A DNA stretch of 64,000 nt from CAYJXA01 sp964404595 (lineage in GTDB: Archaea; Nanobdellota; Nanobdellia; Woesearchaeales; GW2011-AR9): NCBI GenBank assembly GCA_964404595.1, contig CAYOKQ010000001.1, forward strand, positions 1 to 64,000. Direction: 5' to 3'. Shown here in pieces: positions 43,426 to 52,456 of the stretch; positions within the stretch are counted from its first letter, which is position 1, and each line of letters opens with the position of its first letter. Position numbers and translations under genes: made by a program. The notes under the pieces were generated by a model that made no database searches, had not been told where the DNA came from, and was given only the letters and a program-made list of their open reading frames with translations.

Positions 43426-44532
43426 ATGCTTTCCTACCTCTCTCGTGTCAAATCAGCTTTTTTTATTTTGCTGGCGCACGATACGCTTACGGCATTTTCT
43501 TTTTCATTTATTTTTCTCTTTTTTCAACAACAAGGTTATTCTCCCTGGTGGATGATCCTGGGCTACGTGCTTTATTCGGCTCTGGGCATAATGCTTACCT
43601 ATGCCGTGAAGGTGTTTTATCTGCGTTTATTTCTTATCATAAGCTTTGTGGGGTACTCGCTTCTTTCATTTGTGCTCTACTTGAATCCATGGCAAGGGCC
43701 CCTACTTTATGGTGCAATACTGTCTCTTCCGCTTATTTTTTTCTGGATCCCACTCAATTATCTTTTTTTTAAGACTTCAACCAAAGAAAATCATGCTCTT
43801 AATTCTTCTCTGTTCATGGTCGTTCCGGGAATTATTTCTATTATCATGCCGCCATTGGGTGCATGGGTCATCCACAACTATGGTTATTCCTGGCTGTTTA
43901 TCATCACCAGCCTGATGTTTCTTCTTCCCATCCTGATAGTGGCTTTCAAAATTCCAGAGGAAAAAATAACCACCAGCACCACCATAGGAACATTAAATTA
44001 TAAAGGCCTGCGCACCATCACTTTTTGCGAAGGTGCACTGCATTTCTTTACCGGAGTGATTATTCCCATTTATGCGCTGTTCTTTTTTACCCAGGTGAAG
44101 GAAGTGGGCTGGTTTTATAGTTATCTTGGCGCGCTGGGGTTGATCATATCCATCCTGGTTTCCTACCACTCCGACAAAACGCAGCAACGCAAGAAACACT
44201 TATTCCTGTTATTCTTTCTGCTCACCATTATCACAATTATATTGGCATTTATACATACTGTTTCCGGCTGGCTTATTGCCATTGGCATTTTTACCATAAT
44301 ATATACTATCTCATCTCCCTTACGGCTGGCCATTTCCATGGATACAAAGAAAATGGACCTGGAATTTTGGAAAATGCGGGAAATATTTCTCAATGCCGGA
44401 CGATTTGTGACCTTGAGCTTATCAGCAATTTTCTTTTACTATGAGCTATATTGGACAGTATTTGTGATGTTTGGAATCATAACTGCAGTATATCCCTTTT
44501 TAATTTATCATAAGTTGAAAGAAATAGGCTAG
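43426..44532 (+). CDS. MFS-like membrane transporter
   Basis: This 368-residue protein has about ten to twelve membrane helices with a central cytoplasmic loop (about 185-200, FKIPEEKITTSTTIGTLNYK), the usual MFS two-bundle layout. It starts 5 nt after the glycosyltransferase stop. The sequence resembles DPANN MFS proteins in general form. Substrate is unknown; a glycan precursor is possible from context only. It overlaps the end of the convergent lytic transglycosylase gene. Confidence 0.7.
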   Translation: MLSYLSRVKSAFFILLAHDTLTAFSFSFIFLFFQQQGYSPWWMILGYVLYSALGIMLTYAVKVFYLRLFLIISFVGYSLLSFVLYLNPWQGPLLYGAILSLPLIFFWIPLNYLFFKTSTKENHALNSSLFMVVPGIISIIMPPLGAWVIHNYGYSWLFIITSLMFLLPILIVAFKIPEEKITTSTTIGTLNYKGLRTITFCEGALHFFTGVIIPIYALFFFTQVKEVGWFYSYLGALGLIISILVSYHSDKTQQRKKHLFLLFFLLTIITIILAFIHTVSGWLIAIGIFTIIYTISSPLRLAISMDTKKMDLEFWKMREIFLNAGRFVTLSLSAIFFYYELYWTVFVMFGIITAVYPFLIYHKLKEIG

Positions 44533-45284
44533 ATCCCAAATACCATCTTTCGTATTGCCAACACCCGGGGCACATATTGCCTGTTCGCCGCCGAGTTGCC
44601 ACGAAGATACCAGTAAGAAATTTCTCGTTCCCGACGAAGCAAACTAACGAGTCTATTTCGTCCGCAGTGATATGCGGCCAGAGCATTCTCCATAGAGGTA
44701 TTAGTGTCAACGTTATATTCCTGGACAAAAAAATCACGATGCTGGGCCACAATTCTAGCAGCAGCAGCAATAGCTTTGAAAGGGTTCTTTCGCTCGTCTA
44801 TTGATTCGTCTACACGCAGTCCTGCTTCTTGAGCAGTTGCCTTCAGAAGTTGCGCAATGCCTACGGCTCCGCGAGGCGAGCGAGCATCAATTTTAAATGC
44901 ACTTTCTAGTAACAGCAGAGAATACAAATCGTCGTAGCGCACGTTATAACGCTCAGACGCACTTTTTATATTTTCTTCAAATGCACTTGCCCGGCGTCGT
45001 GCAGATCGTATAAATCCTCCATGTCGATACAATGCAGAGGCTTGCTCTATTCGTTTGCGCCTTTCTTCCTTTTGGTGATGATGACGAGCCCATTCAAAAT
45101 ACTTTATAGTCGGTTGTATAATCCTGGGCAGTGTTTGACCATCATAAATCTCTTCTGCGATGCTGTATACTGGCTGAATATTTCGATAATCCCGAGCATT
45201 CTGGGTGGCCCAGGCACAGTGGTGGTCAGTCTGCGTAGATAGCCCAATACTGATTACCACGTGCAAACAGGTTCTGCGATCCAT
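44529..45284 (-). CDS. lytic transglycosylase (SLT domain), murein-targeting
   Basis: This 251-residue protein has a C-terminal SLT domain (about 108-230). YDDLYSLLLLESAFK contains the catalytic Glu (E127), followed by SPRGAVGIAQLLKATAQEAG and NPFKAIAAAARIVAQ, then NALAAYHCGRN. These are the standard SLT motifs. SLT enzymes cut bacterial peptidoglycan, which archaea lack, so the target is probably a bacterial host, prey or competitor. The first ~100 residues are basic and hydrophilic with no classic signal peptide, so the export route is unclear. A TATA-like TTATATAT lies ~20 nt before the start. Confidence 0.85.
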   Translation of the reverse strand: MDRRTCLHVVISIGLSTQTDHHCAWATQNARDYRNIQPVYSIAEEIYDGQTLPRIIQPTIKYFEWARHHHQKEERRKRIEQASALYRHGGFIRSARRRASAFEENIKSASERYNVRYDDLYSLLLLESAFKIDARSPRGAVGIAQLLKATAQEAGLRVDESIDERKNPFKAIAAAARIVAQHRDFFVQEYNVDTNTSMENALAAYHCGRNRLVSLLRREREISYWYLRGNSAANRQYVPRVLAIRKMVFGI

Positions 45285-45290
45285 GCCTGT

Positions 45291-45389
45291 TTAATGAGTT
45301 CCCACATATATAATTTGAGCCCATATACCCAAATATTCCAGTGGAGATTTCTTAACATAACCGAGCAGATCAGCTAAAGTTCTTCTCAT
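45291..45389 (-). CDS. possible 32-residue small protein before the lytic transglycosylase
   Basis: An ORF reading MRRTLADLLGYVKKSPLEYL and then GIWAQIIYVGTH has a good Shine-Dalgarno (AAGGGAAGG just before ATG 45389). It ends 7 nt before the SLT start. It has a hydrophobic C-terminal half that could insert in a membrane. The promoter-like TATA for the SLT gene falls inside it. It could be a leader, a holin-like partner or chance. Confidence 0.3.
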   Translation of the reverse strand: MRRTLADLLGYVKKSPLEYLGIWAQIIYVGTH

Positions 45390-45404
45390 TTCAATCCTTC
45401 CCTT

Positions 45405-45716
45405 TTACAGTTCCCGCCTGAACGCTTGTATCCTTTCTTCCTGCTCAATGTATGCTTGGCAGATGGCCACGTGCAATCCATCCACGCCAATCTCCTCTCT
45501 TTTAATCCGATATATTAATTCATCATTCCAATTGCTTATTTTTCTTTCTATCTCACCACGCGGAGTGCGTGCCAATTCTTCCAGAATGCCATGAGGAATA
45601 ATGTAATTAATTTCTGCACCAGCTCTTTCTTTGATATATACTATATGGTCTTCAACTGAAGAAGGATGATAATCAATCTTTAATCGTTCGTCTTGATAAA
45701 GTGGCTTTTGATCCAT
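45405..45716 (-). CDS. hypothetical protein
   Basis: This 103-residue protein reads MDQKPLYQDERLKIDYHPSS and EINYIIPHGILEELARTPRG. An in-frame GTG at 45722 is the alternative start and would overlap the upstream stop. No family recognised. It is coupled with the upstream Ada-like membrane gene. Confidence 0.45.
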   Translation of the reverse strand: MDQKPLYQDERLKIDYHPSSVEDHIVYIKERAGAEINYIIPHGILEELARTPRGEIERKISNWNDELIYRIKREEIGVDGLHVAICQAYIEQEERIQAFRREL

Positions 45717-45718
45717 TT

Positions 45719-46288
45719 TCACTGCACACAGTCATGCTTCCTAAACCCTTTCTCTACCGCATCTTTTTTGTCGTCAAACCACAGTTGCCGCGACTTTTCG
45801 ATTTTCTTCGCCCATTCACATTTTGGCTCATGATACACGTTGCTGTTCTTACTGGCAACATATTTTGCCGGTGAATAGGTTGTAGCAGGTTTTGATTCTG
45901 TTTTTGAATCGACTTTGGGCTCTTCAAAGATCATGCTGTGCAATTCTTCTTTTTTCTTGGGTGCCCTTTTTTTTTGGCGAGGAAAAGAAAGCACCAAGCC
46001 GATAAGGGCTAAGACCATCAATACCAAATAAAAATTTTCTTTAAAGTACCATACCAACGCCAAATTAAGCAGATAGAGTGAAAATACGGCAAAGAAAAGC
46101 GGCTTTCCCCAGGACTCATAGAAGACGAATCCTGCCAGGGAAAGAATTAAGAGCGCCAGCAGGCCGATGAATTCGAGAAGAAAGAAATATCGGCCGCCAG
46201 AACTAAGCACTTCCACCAATCCATACAATAACAAGATAAGCAGTGCAGCATATGAGACTAGAAAAATTAACGATTTATTTTTGTGCAT
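45719..46288 (-). CDS. membrane protein with C-terminal Ada-like zinc domain
   Basis: This 189-residue protein has four or five membrane helices (about 5-105), a Lys-rich linker and a C-terminal domain reading YVASKNSNVYHEPKCEWAKK and IEKSRQLWFDDKKDAVEKGF, ending HDC. The pattern HxPxC...W...F....A...G....C matches the metal-binding domain of Ada. The second cysteine pair is incomplete. Start at 46288 places the first helix properly. Its function is not known. Confidence 0.6.
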   Translation of the reverse strand: MHKNKSLIFLVSYAALLILLLYGLVEVLSSGGRYFFLLEFIGLLALLILSLAGFVFYESWGKPLFFAVFSLYLLNLALVWYFKENFYLVLMVLALIGLVLSFPRQKKRAPKKKEELHSMIFEEPKVDSKTESKPATTYSPAKYVASKNSNVYHEPKCEWAKKIEKSRQLWFDDKKDAVEKGFRKHDCVQ

Positions 46289-46362
46289 AGTGCCAGCGAA
46301 CAAAAGGCGCTATTTAAGTATTTCTATTATGGAGTGGTTATACTCCAACATACTCATTGGAA

Positions 46363-46680
46363 TCAAAATTCATTATCTAAACCTTTCAAGAAACCTTTTT
46401 TCTTCAGGTAATCAACTTCAGCCTTACCACGGTACTTATAAACAACATCGCCTTTTTCATCGCCACCTAGTTCCCACGGTTCTACCAGAACGACATCATT
46501 CTCGCGCACCCATAGCTCCCTTCGTAATCTTCCGGGAATGCGGCAAATCCTTTCTTTGCTGTCCAGACAAAGGACCCGCATACGGCTACCGCCTAAACGC
46601 TGCTGCACCACGCCCAGGATTTCTTTCCCCCGGGGAATGCGTACACGAATAAGTTGTTCTTCAGGTTGTTGTTCTGGCAT
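46363..46680 (-). CDS. translation initiation factor aIF1A
   Basis: This 105-residue OB-fold protein binds the A site of the small ribosomal subunit. It reads EILGVVQQRLGGSRMRVLCL and RICRIPGRLRRELWVRENDV, then VLVEPWELGGDEKGDVVYKY. These are the classic eIF1A motifs. ATG at 46680 is preferred because the upstream extension (46731) is not conserved. It is probably transcribed from a TATA (TTTATAAA) around 46704. Confidence 0.95.
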   Translation of the reverse strand: MPEQQPEEQLIRVRIPRGKEILGVVQQRLGGSRMRVLCLDSKERICRIPGRLRRELWVRENDVVLVEPWELGGDEKGDVVYKYRGKAEVDYLKKKGFLKGLDNEF

Positions 46681-46783
46681 TAAAGCGTAATAAAGAGGGT
46701 ATTTTATAAAGCTTTCATCAGAGAAAAGCATATAAACAACTGCCCTTCCAAATTCTATTCAAAAAGGGGAGAGATACTGTTCT

Positions 46784-47626
46784 ATGGCTAAACGAGTGGA
46801 ATCACCATCGTCCATCAATACCTTCAAGCATTGCCCCCGTAAATATTATTACCAATACATTGAAAAGCTGCCCACACTCCCAAATATTCATCAGGTGCGG
46901 GGAAATATCGCCCACTCTACTTTAGAAAATTTTTACAACATTGATGTTTCATCATTTACTGCTAACAATGTGGCGCAGAAAGTTCAATCAGCAATTCAAG
47001 CCCTCTTTTTCCATTACTGGCAACATTATAAAGGAGAATTGCAGAAATTAGAATTAAGCAAAGACCGGGAACGTTTCTATTTTGAAGAGACCATGCTTAT
47101 GCTGATGAATTGGGCCAATCATTTCGTCGAAGATGTGCGCACCACCATAAAAACAAAGAATATGAGCGTGCAGGAGGCATTTCAATTGCTAACTCCCCTT
47201 CGCGAGCAGAAATTTGTGTCAGATCATTACTCAGTCCAAGGTTTTGTTGACGCCATCCATCAGCTTGAAGACGAGGTCCATATTATTGATTACAAAACGA
47301 ATGCCAGCTTGGAATTAAAGGACGAGCAAAAACTGCAGTTAGCTATTTATTGTTTGCTGTACTTTGAAAAGTATGGAAATATCCCTTCCAAAGCAGGCAT
47401 TTTCTTTTTACGGCATAAGTTGAAGTTGATGAATGTGGATGAGCAGTTGCTCGAATTAGCAAGGCGTGAGATCAGTTTGATCCACGGCCATACCTCTGAG
47501 TACAGCCATATCGATGAGTATCATCGCAAGCCAGGGCCGCTGTGCAAGTGGAGTTCGGGACGATGTGATTTCTATGAGGTGTGCAAGCCGTTTGACGGGA
47601 AGAATGAGATAAACGGCAAGGGATAA
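46784..47626 (+). CDS. PD-(D/E)XK nuclease of the RecB/Cas4-like family
   Basis: This 280-residue protein starts PSSINTFKHCPRKYYYQYIE. It has GNIAHSTLENF (GxxxH-like), GFVDAIHQLEDEVHIIDYKT (the D and DYKT pair), and QLAIYCLLYFEKYG (the QxxxY motif). Cysteines at C.. and CDFYEVCKPF near the C terminus could bind Fe-S together with the N-terminal Cys. It resembles the RecB-family nucleases of archaea. No CRISPR array is near. A role in DNA repair is the likely inference. Confidence 0.8.
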   Translation: MAKRVESPSSINTFKHCPRKYYYQYIEKLPTLPNIHQVRGNIAHSTLENFYNIDVSSFTANNVAQKVQSAIQALFFHYWQHYKGELQKLELSKDRERFYFEETMLMLMNWANHFVEDVRTTIKTKNMSVQEAFQLLTPLREQKFVSDHYSVQGFVDAIHQLEDEVHIIDYKTNASLELKDEQKLQLAIYCLLYFEKYGNIPSKAGIFFLRHKLKLMNVDEQLLELARREISLIHGHTSEYSHIDEYHRKPGPLCKWSSGRCDFYEVCKPFDGKNEINGKG

Positions 47627-47661
47627 GCATAGACACAAAAGAGAAGAATGCTTTAAAAAAG

Positions 47662-48543
47662 TTATCCATTTAAAGCCTGAAAACTCATCTGAATAATATC
47701 TTTATAGATATCAACATTCTGCAATACAAAGGTTTCCACCAGCGCTCCCAGAACGAGAAAGATTAAAGCAAACAACAGAAGATATAAGTTAAAACCAAAC
47801 ACTTCCCAAAACCGTGAAGAAGAAAAATCTTCCAGCAGCACATCCTTAGAAATAACTGATCCGGAAATTGCAGCGAGAAAATAAGATATTCCCTCCAGAA
47901 TCATGTGGGGAAATACCACCAGCATAATTATGCCAAAAAAATAGAGGGGGTGTTCTCCGGCAAAAAGAGCCGCATTCTTGGCAGTGATTCCAAAGATGGC
48001 TCCCCATACCGAGGCATTCCAGGTAATAAGAAAAATAGCCCCGTCACCGGTTAGCAGCGCCAGAATAAAGCAAGCTAGCAACACTAAAAAATTGTTGCTC
48101 AGCAAACCCAGAAATAATTCACTGGTGAAGATGCCGGCGGTGGCATTTCCCGCAAAACCTTGACCAAAGCGAATCTCCAATTGTTCACGAAATAAATTAT
48201 TGGTTTGAAATTCCGGCAGAAGCATGGTGCCGACAGAGTATACCAAGAGAATGCCTAAAAATAAAAACACGTAAATGCGCACCACTTCAATATCATCTCG
48301 CCACAAGCCAAGCAATGATACTTTTTGTTCCATCGACTGCTGCCGTTCTTCGATGGCGAAAATCTTATACATCTCCGGCAGCAACAGCATAGATGTAAAG
48401 GCTACTGCCACTAATGCAGGATCTCCCGGAAATAAGACCGTGGCAATGAGAAGGGCTATGATAGAATACATTACACCGAGAATAAACGCATATCTTCCTT
48501 TGTGTTCCAGCCAATCTTCAGGAAAGATATGTTCTAGTACCAT
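47662..48543 (-). CDS. SpoIIM/DUF95-like membrane protein
   Basis: This 293-residue protein has seven or so membrane helices. It carries FFGIIMLVVFPHMILEGISY and GDGAIFLITWNASVWGAIFG, matching the DUF95/SpoIIM pattern (H...E..a.fla). SpoIIM proteins are membrane proteins of unknown role outside sporulation. An AGAGGTG Shine-Dalgarno precedes the ATG at 48543. Confidence 0.8.
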   Translation of the reverse strand: MVLEHIFPEDWLEHKGRYAFILGVMYSIIALLIATVLFPGDPALVAVAFTSMLLLPEMYKIFAIEERQQSMEQKVSLLGLWRDDIEVVRIYVFLFLGILLVYSVGTMLLPEFQTNNLFREQLEIRFGQGFAGNATAGIFTSELFLGLLSNNFLVLLACFILALLTGDGAIFLITWNASVWGAIFGITAKNAALFAGEHPLYFFGIIMLVVFPHMILEGISYFLAAISGSVISKDVLLEDFSSSRFWEVFGFNLYLLLFALIFLVLGALVETFVLQNVDIYKDIIQMSFQALNG

Positions 48544-48607
48544 ATGCACCTCTTTTTGGAACAAATGAAGCAATAAGTATTTATATAACTTCCGCCTTAG
48601 TAAAAGG

Positions 48608-48907
48608 ATGGTGGCTTACAAAGCAAAGAGTGTTACGATCAGCAGAAAACCTGCTGAAAAGAAAGACGGTACTTGGAGCGCATTTATCGGCCTATTCGAT
48701 GAGAACAATCCTCATTTAAAAGCCAAAGCCCCCATTAAAGTCGTGGAGATGAAAGGGATCGACAAAGTGCGCATACGCGATCTACGCAATATTTCCTATT
48801 ATCTGACCGGCAATGATATTGTAATTAACAATTTGGTGGAGTTGAACATTGATGTTAAGGACAGCATCATGACTCTGACGGGAAAACAGGAACTGCCGCA
48901 GAAATGA
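48608..48907 (+). CDS. conserved small hypothetical protein
   Basis: This 99-residue basic protein reads MVAYKAKSVTISRKPAEKKD and AFIGLFDENNPHLKAKAPIK and has a beta-rich look. It is divergent from the SpoIIM gene and may be a nucleic-acid or ribosome-associated protein. The function is not known. Confidence 0.5.
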   Translation: MVAYKAKSVTISRKPAEKKDGTWSAFIGLFDENNPHLKAKAPIKVVEMKGIDKVRIRDLRNISYYLTGNDIVINNLVELNIDVKDSIMTLTGKQELPQK

Positions 48908-48923
48908 TAGGGAAATCCTAAAA

Positions 48924-49242
48924 TCACCTGTGCCAGTTAATCGTTTCTAGATCTATTTTATTGAAGTCATATATTTTTCTCTCTTCCAGGTCATAAAACG
49001 AATTTTGAAAATTTATCTTTAACTTCGGAAGATTTTTGATCAGAATACAAATAAAGAAAATCGGTATAAATAATATTGAGACCAACAAGCGGTTTGATAA
49101 TTTTGTTCGGGCTAAAAATGCGCAGATGCTCCCAAACTTGCCTGGCACTCTGGCTGGTAGAAATTCTACTCATAGAAATGGGAAATACCAGAATACCTTC
49201 CTCGGGCGGCAACTTATTGATGATAAAAAGCCACTCACCCAC
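48924..49242 (-). pseudogene. frameshifted conserved hypothetical gene
   Basis: The start reads MGEWLFIINKLPPEEGILVF and PISMSRISTSQSARQVWEHL, then RIFSPNKIIKPLVGLNIIYT and DFLYLYSDQKSS, and ends in a wrong frame near 49000. The adjacent frame continues NFQNSFYDLEERKIYDFNKI to the stop at 48924. The long first frame is typical of a family I recall as conserved in archaea. A single frameshift near 49000 disrupts it. A sequencing error is possible. Confidence 0.55.
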
Positions 49243-49292
49243 TCGACAACCTCGGTCAAAGTATATAAAGGGGTATTCTCCTCAAGTATTAC

Positions 49293-50192
49293 ATGAAAAG
49301 TTTATTGTTTAAGAATAAGGAGTACCTGCAACTTATTCAGAAAATTAAGAACGAAGTGAATTTGGTCCAGTTGAAAGCAGTTCTTTTAGTGAATAAAGAA
49401 CTTCTGCGCTTATATTGGAATATTGGAAAAGCTATTGCTGAAAAACAGGAACAAAGCGAGTGGGGTGATTCGGTGGTTGAGGCAATTGCTCATGATTTAC
49501 GTAAAGAATTCCCCCAGATGAAAGGTTTTTCCAGGTCAAACTTGTTTAATATGCTCCAGTGGTATACTTTTTATGCTAAAAGGGGGGAGAAAGTCCAACA
49601 GCTTGTTGGACAATTACCATGGGGCCATAATGTAGCTATTATTAATAAAATTAAAAAAACTGAAGAAGCGCTATTTTATGTCCAACAAAGCATAAAAAAT
49701 AATTGGTCGAGAAATACTTTAATTCATCAAATCGAACAAGAATTGTATCACCGGGTAGGCAAAATAACCCATAACTTTATAGAAACGTTGCCACCATCCC
49801 AATCAGACCTAGCACAGCAAACCCTTAAAGACCCTTACGTGTTTGATTTTCTTTGCCTGAGAGACAAAGCACAAGAGAAAGAAATAGAGAAAGAACTTAC
49901 CAAACACATCACTAAATTTTTGCTTGAATTGGGAGCTGGTTTTTCTTTTGTTGGTACACAATATCTTTTAGAAGTTTCTGGTAAAGATTTCTTCATTGAT
50001 CTTCTATTTTATCACTTAAAATTACGCTGTTATGTAGTTATCGAATTAAAAACTGGAGAATTCAGGCCAGAATACGCTGGAAAAGTTAATTTTTATCTTT
50101 CAGCAATAGACAATCTCATCAAAGGTAAGCATGATAACCCCTCAATAGGTATAATTTTATGTAAGAGTAAGGATAAAGTAATAGCAGAGTAA
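49293..50192 (+). CDS. DUF1016/YhcG-type PDDEXK nuclease, C-terminally truncated
   Basis: This 299-residue protein has the DUF1016 N-terminal helical part (LLRLYWNIGKAIAEKQ, WGDSVVEAIAHDLRKEFPQM, FSRSNLFNMLQWYTFYAK) and the nuclease core (FFIDLLFYHLKLRCYVVIEL, then KTGEFRPEYAGKVNFYLSAI). The core has the D...ExK motif (IDL and ELK). The family normally continues past ILCKSKD about 40-50 residues; here a TAA follows KDKVIAE. So the C terminus is missing, though catalytic residues remain. Confidence 0.8.
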   Translation: MKSLLFKNKEYLQLIQKIKNEVNLVQLKAVLLVNKELLRLYWNIGKAIAEKQEQSEWGDSVVEAIAHDLRKEFPQMKGFSRSNLFNMLQWYTFYAKRGEKVQQLVGQLPWGHNVAIINKIKKTEEALFYVQQSIKNNWSRNTLIHQIEQELYHRVGKITHNFIETLPPSQSDLAQQTLKDPYVFDFLCLRDKAQEKEIEKELTKHITKFLLELGAGFSFVGTQYLLEVSGKDFFIDLLFYHLKLRCYVVIELKTGEFRPEYAGKVNFYLSAIDNLIKGKHDNPSIGIILCKSKDKVIAE

Positions 50193-50224
50193 AAAGCTCA
50201 GTTATAAAAGAAAATGAGAAAAAG

Positions 50225-52432
50225 ATGACCATGATCCGCAACTTTACTCCCCGCCTGTACCAGCAAACTATCTTGGGAACCGCCGCTCAGAAAAATACAT
50301 TGGTGGTGCTCCCAACCGGCATGGGAAAAAGCGCCGTTGCTTTTATGCTCGCTGCCCAGCGATTGCAAAATTATCCTTCCTTTAAAATTTTAATGCTAGC
50401 ACCAACCAAACCATTGTGCGAGCAGCATGTGCAGACCTTTCAAAAACATCTGGACCTCCCCCCACAGAAAATAGTATTATTTACAGGCAGTGTGTCTCCT
50501 GAAAAAAGAGGGGAATTATGGAAAAATACCACGGTGGTAGTATCAACCCCCCAAGGATTGGAAAACGATGTCATTAATTCGCGAGTTAGATTAGAAGAGG
50601 TTTGCTTGCTGATCTTTGACGAATGCCATCATGCAACTAAAGAATACAGTTATGTCTGGCTGGCTCAGCAATACGAAAAATTAGCCAAATACCCCCGCAT
50701 ACTGGCTTTAACAGCTTCCCCCGGTTCTGACATGGAAAACATTCAAGAGATATGCAAAAATCTCTTTATAGAGAAAGTGGAAGTACGAACGGAAGAGGAT
50801 CCTGATGTCAAGCCCTATGTACAAGAAGTAAAATTCAAATGGATTAAAGTAGAATTTCCGGCGCAGTTCAAACAGGTGCAAAAATTTCTGCAGGACTGCA
50901 AAAAAAGCAAACTGATGGAAGCACAGCATTATGGGTATTGCAATGATATAAACCTGAATAAAACGCAGTTGTTGGCGCTGCAAGGGGAATTACATCAAAA
51001 AATTTCACAAGGAGAGCGAGATTTTGAAATGATGCGCTCAATATCACTGCTGGCAGAGGCACTCAAAGTGGACCACGCCTTAGAATTATTAGAATCGCAA
51101 GGAATTACGCAGCTTCATTCTTACCTTTCGAAATTACAGCAGGAAGCTTCCAGCACCAAAGTAAAAGCAGTCCAAAATTTGGTAATAGATGAAAATTTCA
51201 AGTCCGCAGCATATCTTACCGGGGAATTGGTGCAACAAGGCATAACCCATCCAAAATTAATAAAATTAAAAGAGCTGGTGCAAGAAGAAACTTTACGTGA
51301 TTCTTCTCGAAAAATAATTATTTTTACCCAATATCGGAATTCAGGAGAAGAAATAGTCAAAGCGCTCAATCAGCTGCAAATCAGCAATAGCATTTTTGTA
51401 GGACAAGCAAAGAAAAACGGCACCGGTTTCTCGCAGAAGCAGCAGAAGGAAATTTTGGAAAAATTCCGCCAGGGTGAATTTAATGTTCTTATTGCGACGT
51501 CCGTTGCGGAAGAAGGTCTGGATATTCCAAAAGTAGATAAAGTGATTTTCTATGAGCCGATACCCAGTGCTATTCGTTCTATCCAGCGTAGGGGAAGAAC
51601 AGGAAGATTGGAAGAAGGGGAAGTGACGATGCTCATCACTGCCGGAACACGCGATGAAGGATATCGCTGGAGTTCCGTGCATAAAGAAAAGCGGATGCAC
51701 CGGAATCTGGAAGCGCTTAAAAAAGGAATTTCTATAGTGGCATCACCAGAGCCAACTACCTTACGACAATTCATCCCAAAGGAACAGCTGGTAGCCGTTG
51801 TTGCCGATCATCGGGAAAAAGATAATCGGGTGGTCAAGGAACTTATTGAGATCGGCGTGAGCGTGAAAACAGCACAATTGTATTCTGCTGACTATGTGAT
51901 ATCGGGACGGGTGGGGGTAGAACTCAAAAAAGTACCTGATTTTGTAGCCTCAATTATCGATGGGCGGGTGCTCGAACAAGTGCGCGACCTGAAAAAAAAT
52001 TTTGAAAAGGCAATCCTCATTATCGAAGGAGAGGAAAATATGTACGCGGTGCGCAATGTGCATGCCAACGCCATCCGGGGTATGCTCGCGTCGATTGTGC
52101 TTGACTTTGGCGTGCCCGTCTTGTATACTAAGAATCCAAAAGATACTGCAGGTTTATTGGCGGTAATGGCCAAACGTGAACAAGATAAAGAAAAAGATTT
52201 TTCTTTGCATATCAAAAAGCCCCATTCGATGAAAGAGCAGCAGGAATTTTTGATTTCGGCCTTGCCGGGAATAGGAATAATCGTGGCAAGGAATTTATTG
52301 AATTATTTTGGCACGATAAAGAGCGTGGTGAATGCATCGAAAGAGGAATTACAGGCGCTTGATGGGGTGGGGGAAAAGATTTCGGAAAGGTTGTGGCAGT
52401 TGTTTAATGAAGGATATGGGAAGGAAAAATAA
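50225..52432 (+). CDS. hef: Hef-like DEAH helicase / XPF-type nuclease
   Basis: This 735-residue protein acts on stalled replication forks. Helicase motifs are LPTGMGKSAVA (Walker A), IFDECHHA and LTASPGS, with a C-terminal helicase half ending QRRGRTGR. The XPF-like part has ADYVISGRVGVELKKVPDFV, where the canonical GDXnERKX3D reads AD...ELKxxxD. The E-x-K-x3-D triad is kept; G and R are replaced. Two helix-hairpin-helix motifs follow (LPGIGIIVARNLLNYFG and LDGVGEKISERL). A start at 50231 is also possible. Confidence 0.9.
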   Translation: MTMIRNFTPRLYQQTILGTAAQKNTLVVLPTGMGKSAVAFMLAAQRLQNYPSFKILMLAPTKPLCEQHVQTFQKHLDLPPQKIVLFTGSVSPEKRGELWKNTTVVVSTPQGLENDVINSRVRLEEVCLLIFDECHHATKEYSYVWLAQQYEKLAKYPRILALTASPGSDMENIQEICKNLFIEKVEVRTEEDPDVKPYVQEVKFKWIKVEFPAQFKQVQKFLQDCKKSKLMEAQHYGYCNDINLNKTQLLALQGELHQKISQGERDFEMMRSISLLAEALKVDHALELLESQGITQLHSYLSKLQQEASSTKVKAVQNLVIDENFKSAAYLTGELVQQGITHPKLIKLKELVQEETLRDSSRKIIIFTQYRNSGEEIVKALNQLQISNSIFVGQAKKNGTGFSQKQQKEILEKFRQGEFNVLIATSVAEEGLDIPKVDKVIFYEPIPSAIRSIQRRGRTGRLEEGEVTMLITAGTRDEGYRWSSVHKEKRMHRNLEALKKGISIVASPEPTTLRQFIPKEQLVAVVADHREKDNRVVKELIEIGVSVKTAQLYSADYVISGRVGVELKKVPDFVASIIDGRVLEQVRDLKKNFEKAILIIEGEENMYAVRNVHANAIRGMLASIVLDFGVPVLYTKNPKDTAGLLAVMAKREQDKEKDFSLHIKKPHSMKEQQEFLISALPGIGIIVARNLLNYFGTIKSVVNASKEELQALDGVGEKISERLWQLFNEGYGKEK

Positions 52433-52456
52433 ATAAAAATAAAAAAATAAAGAAAA

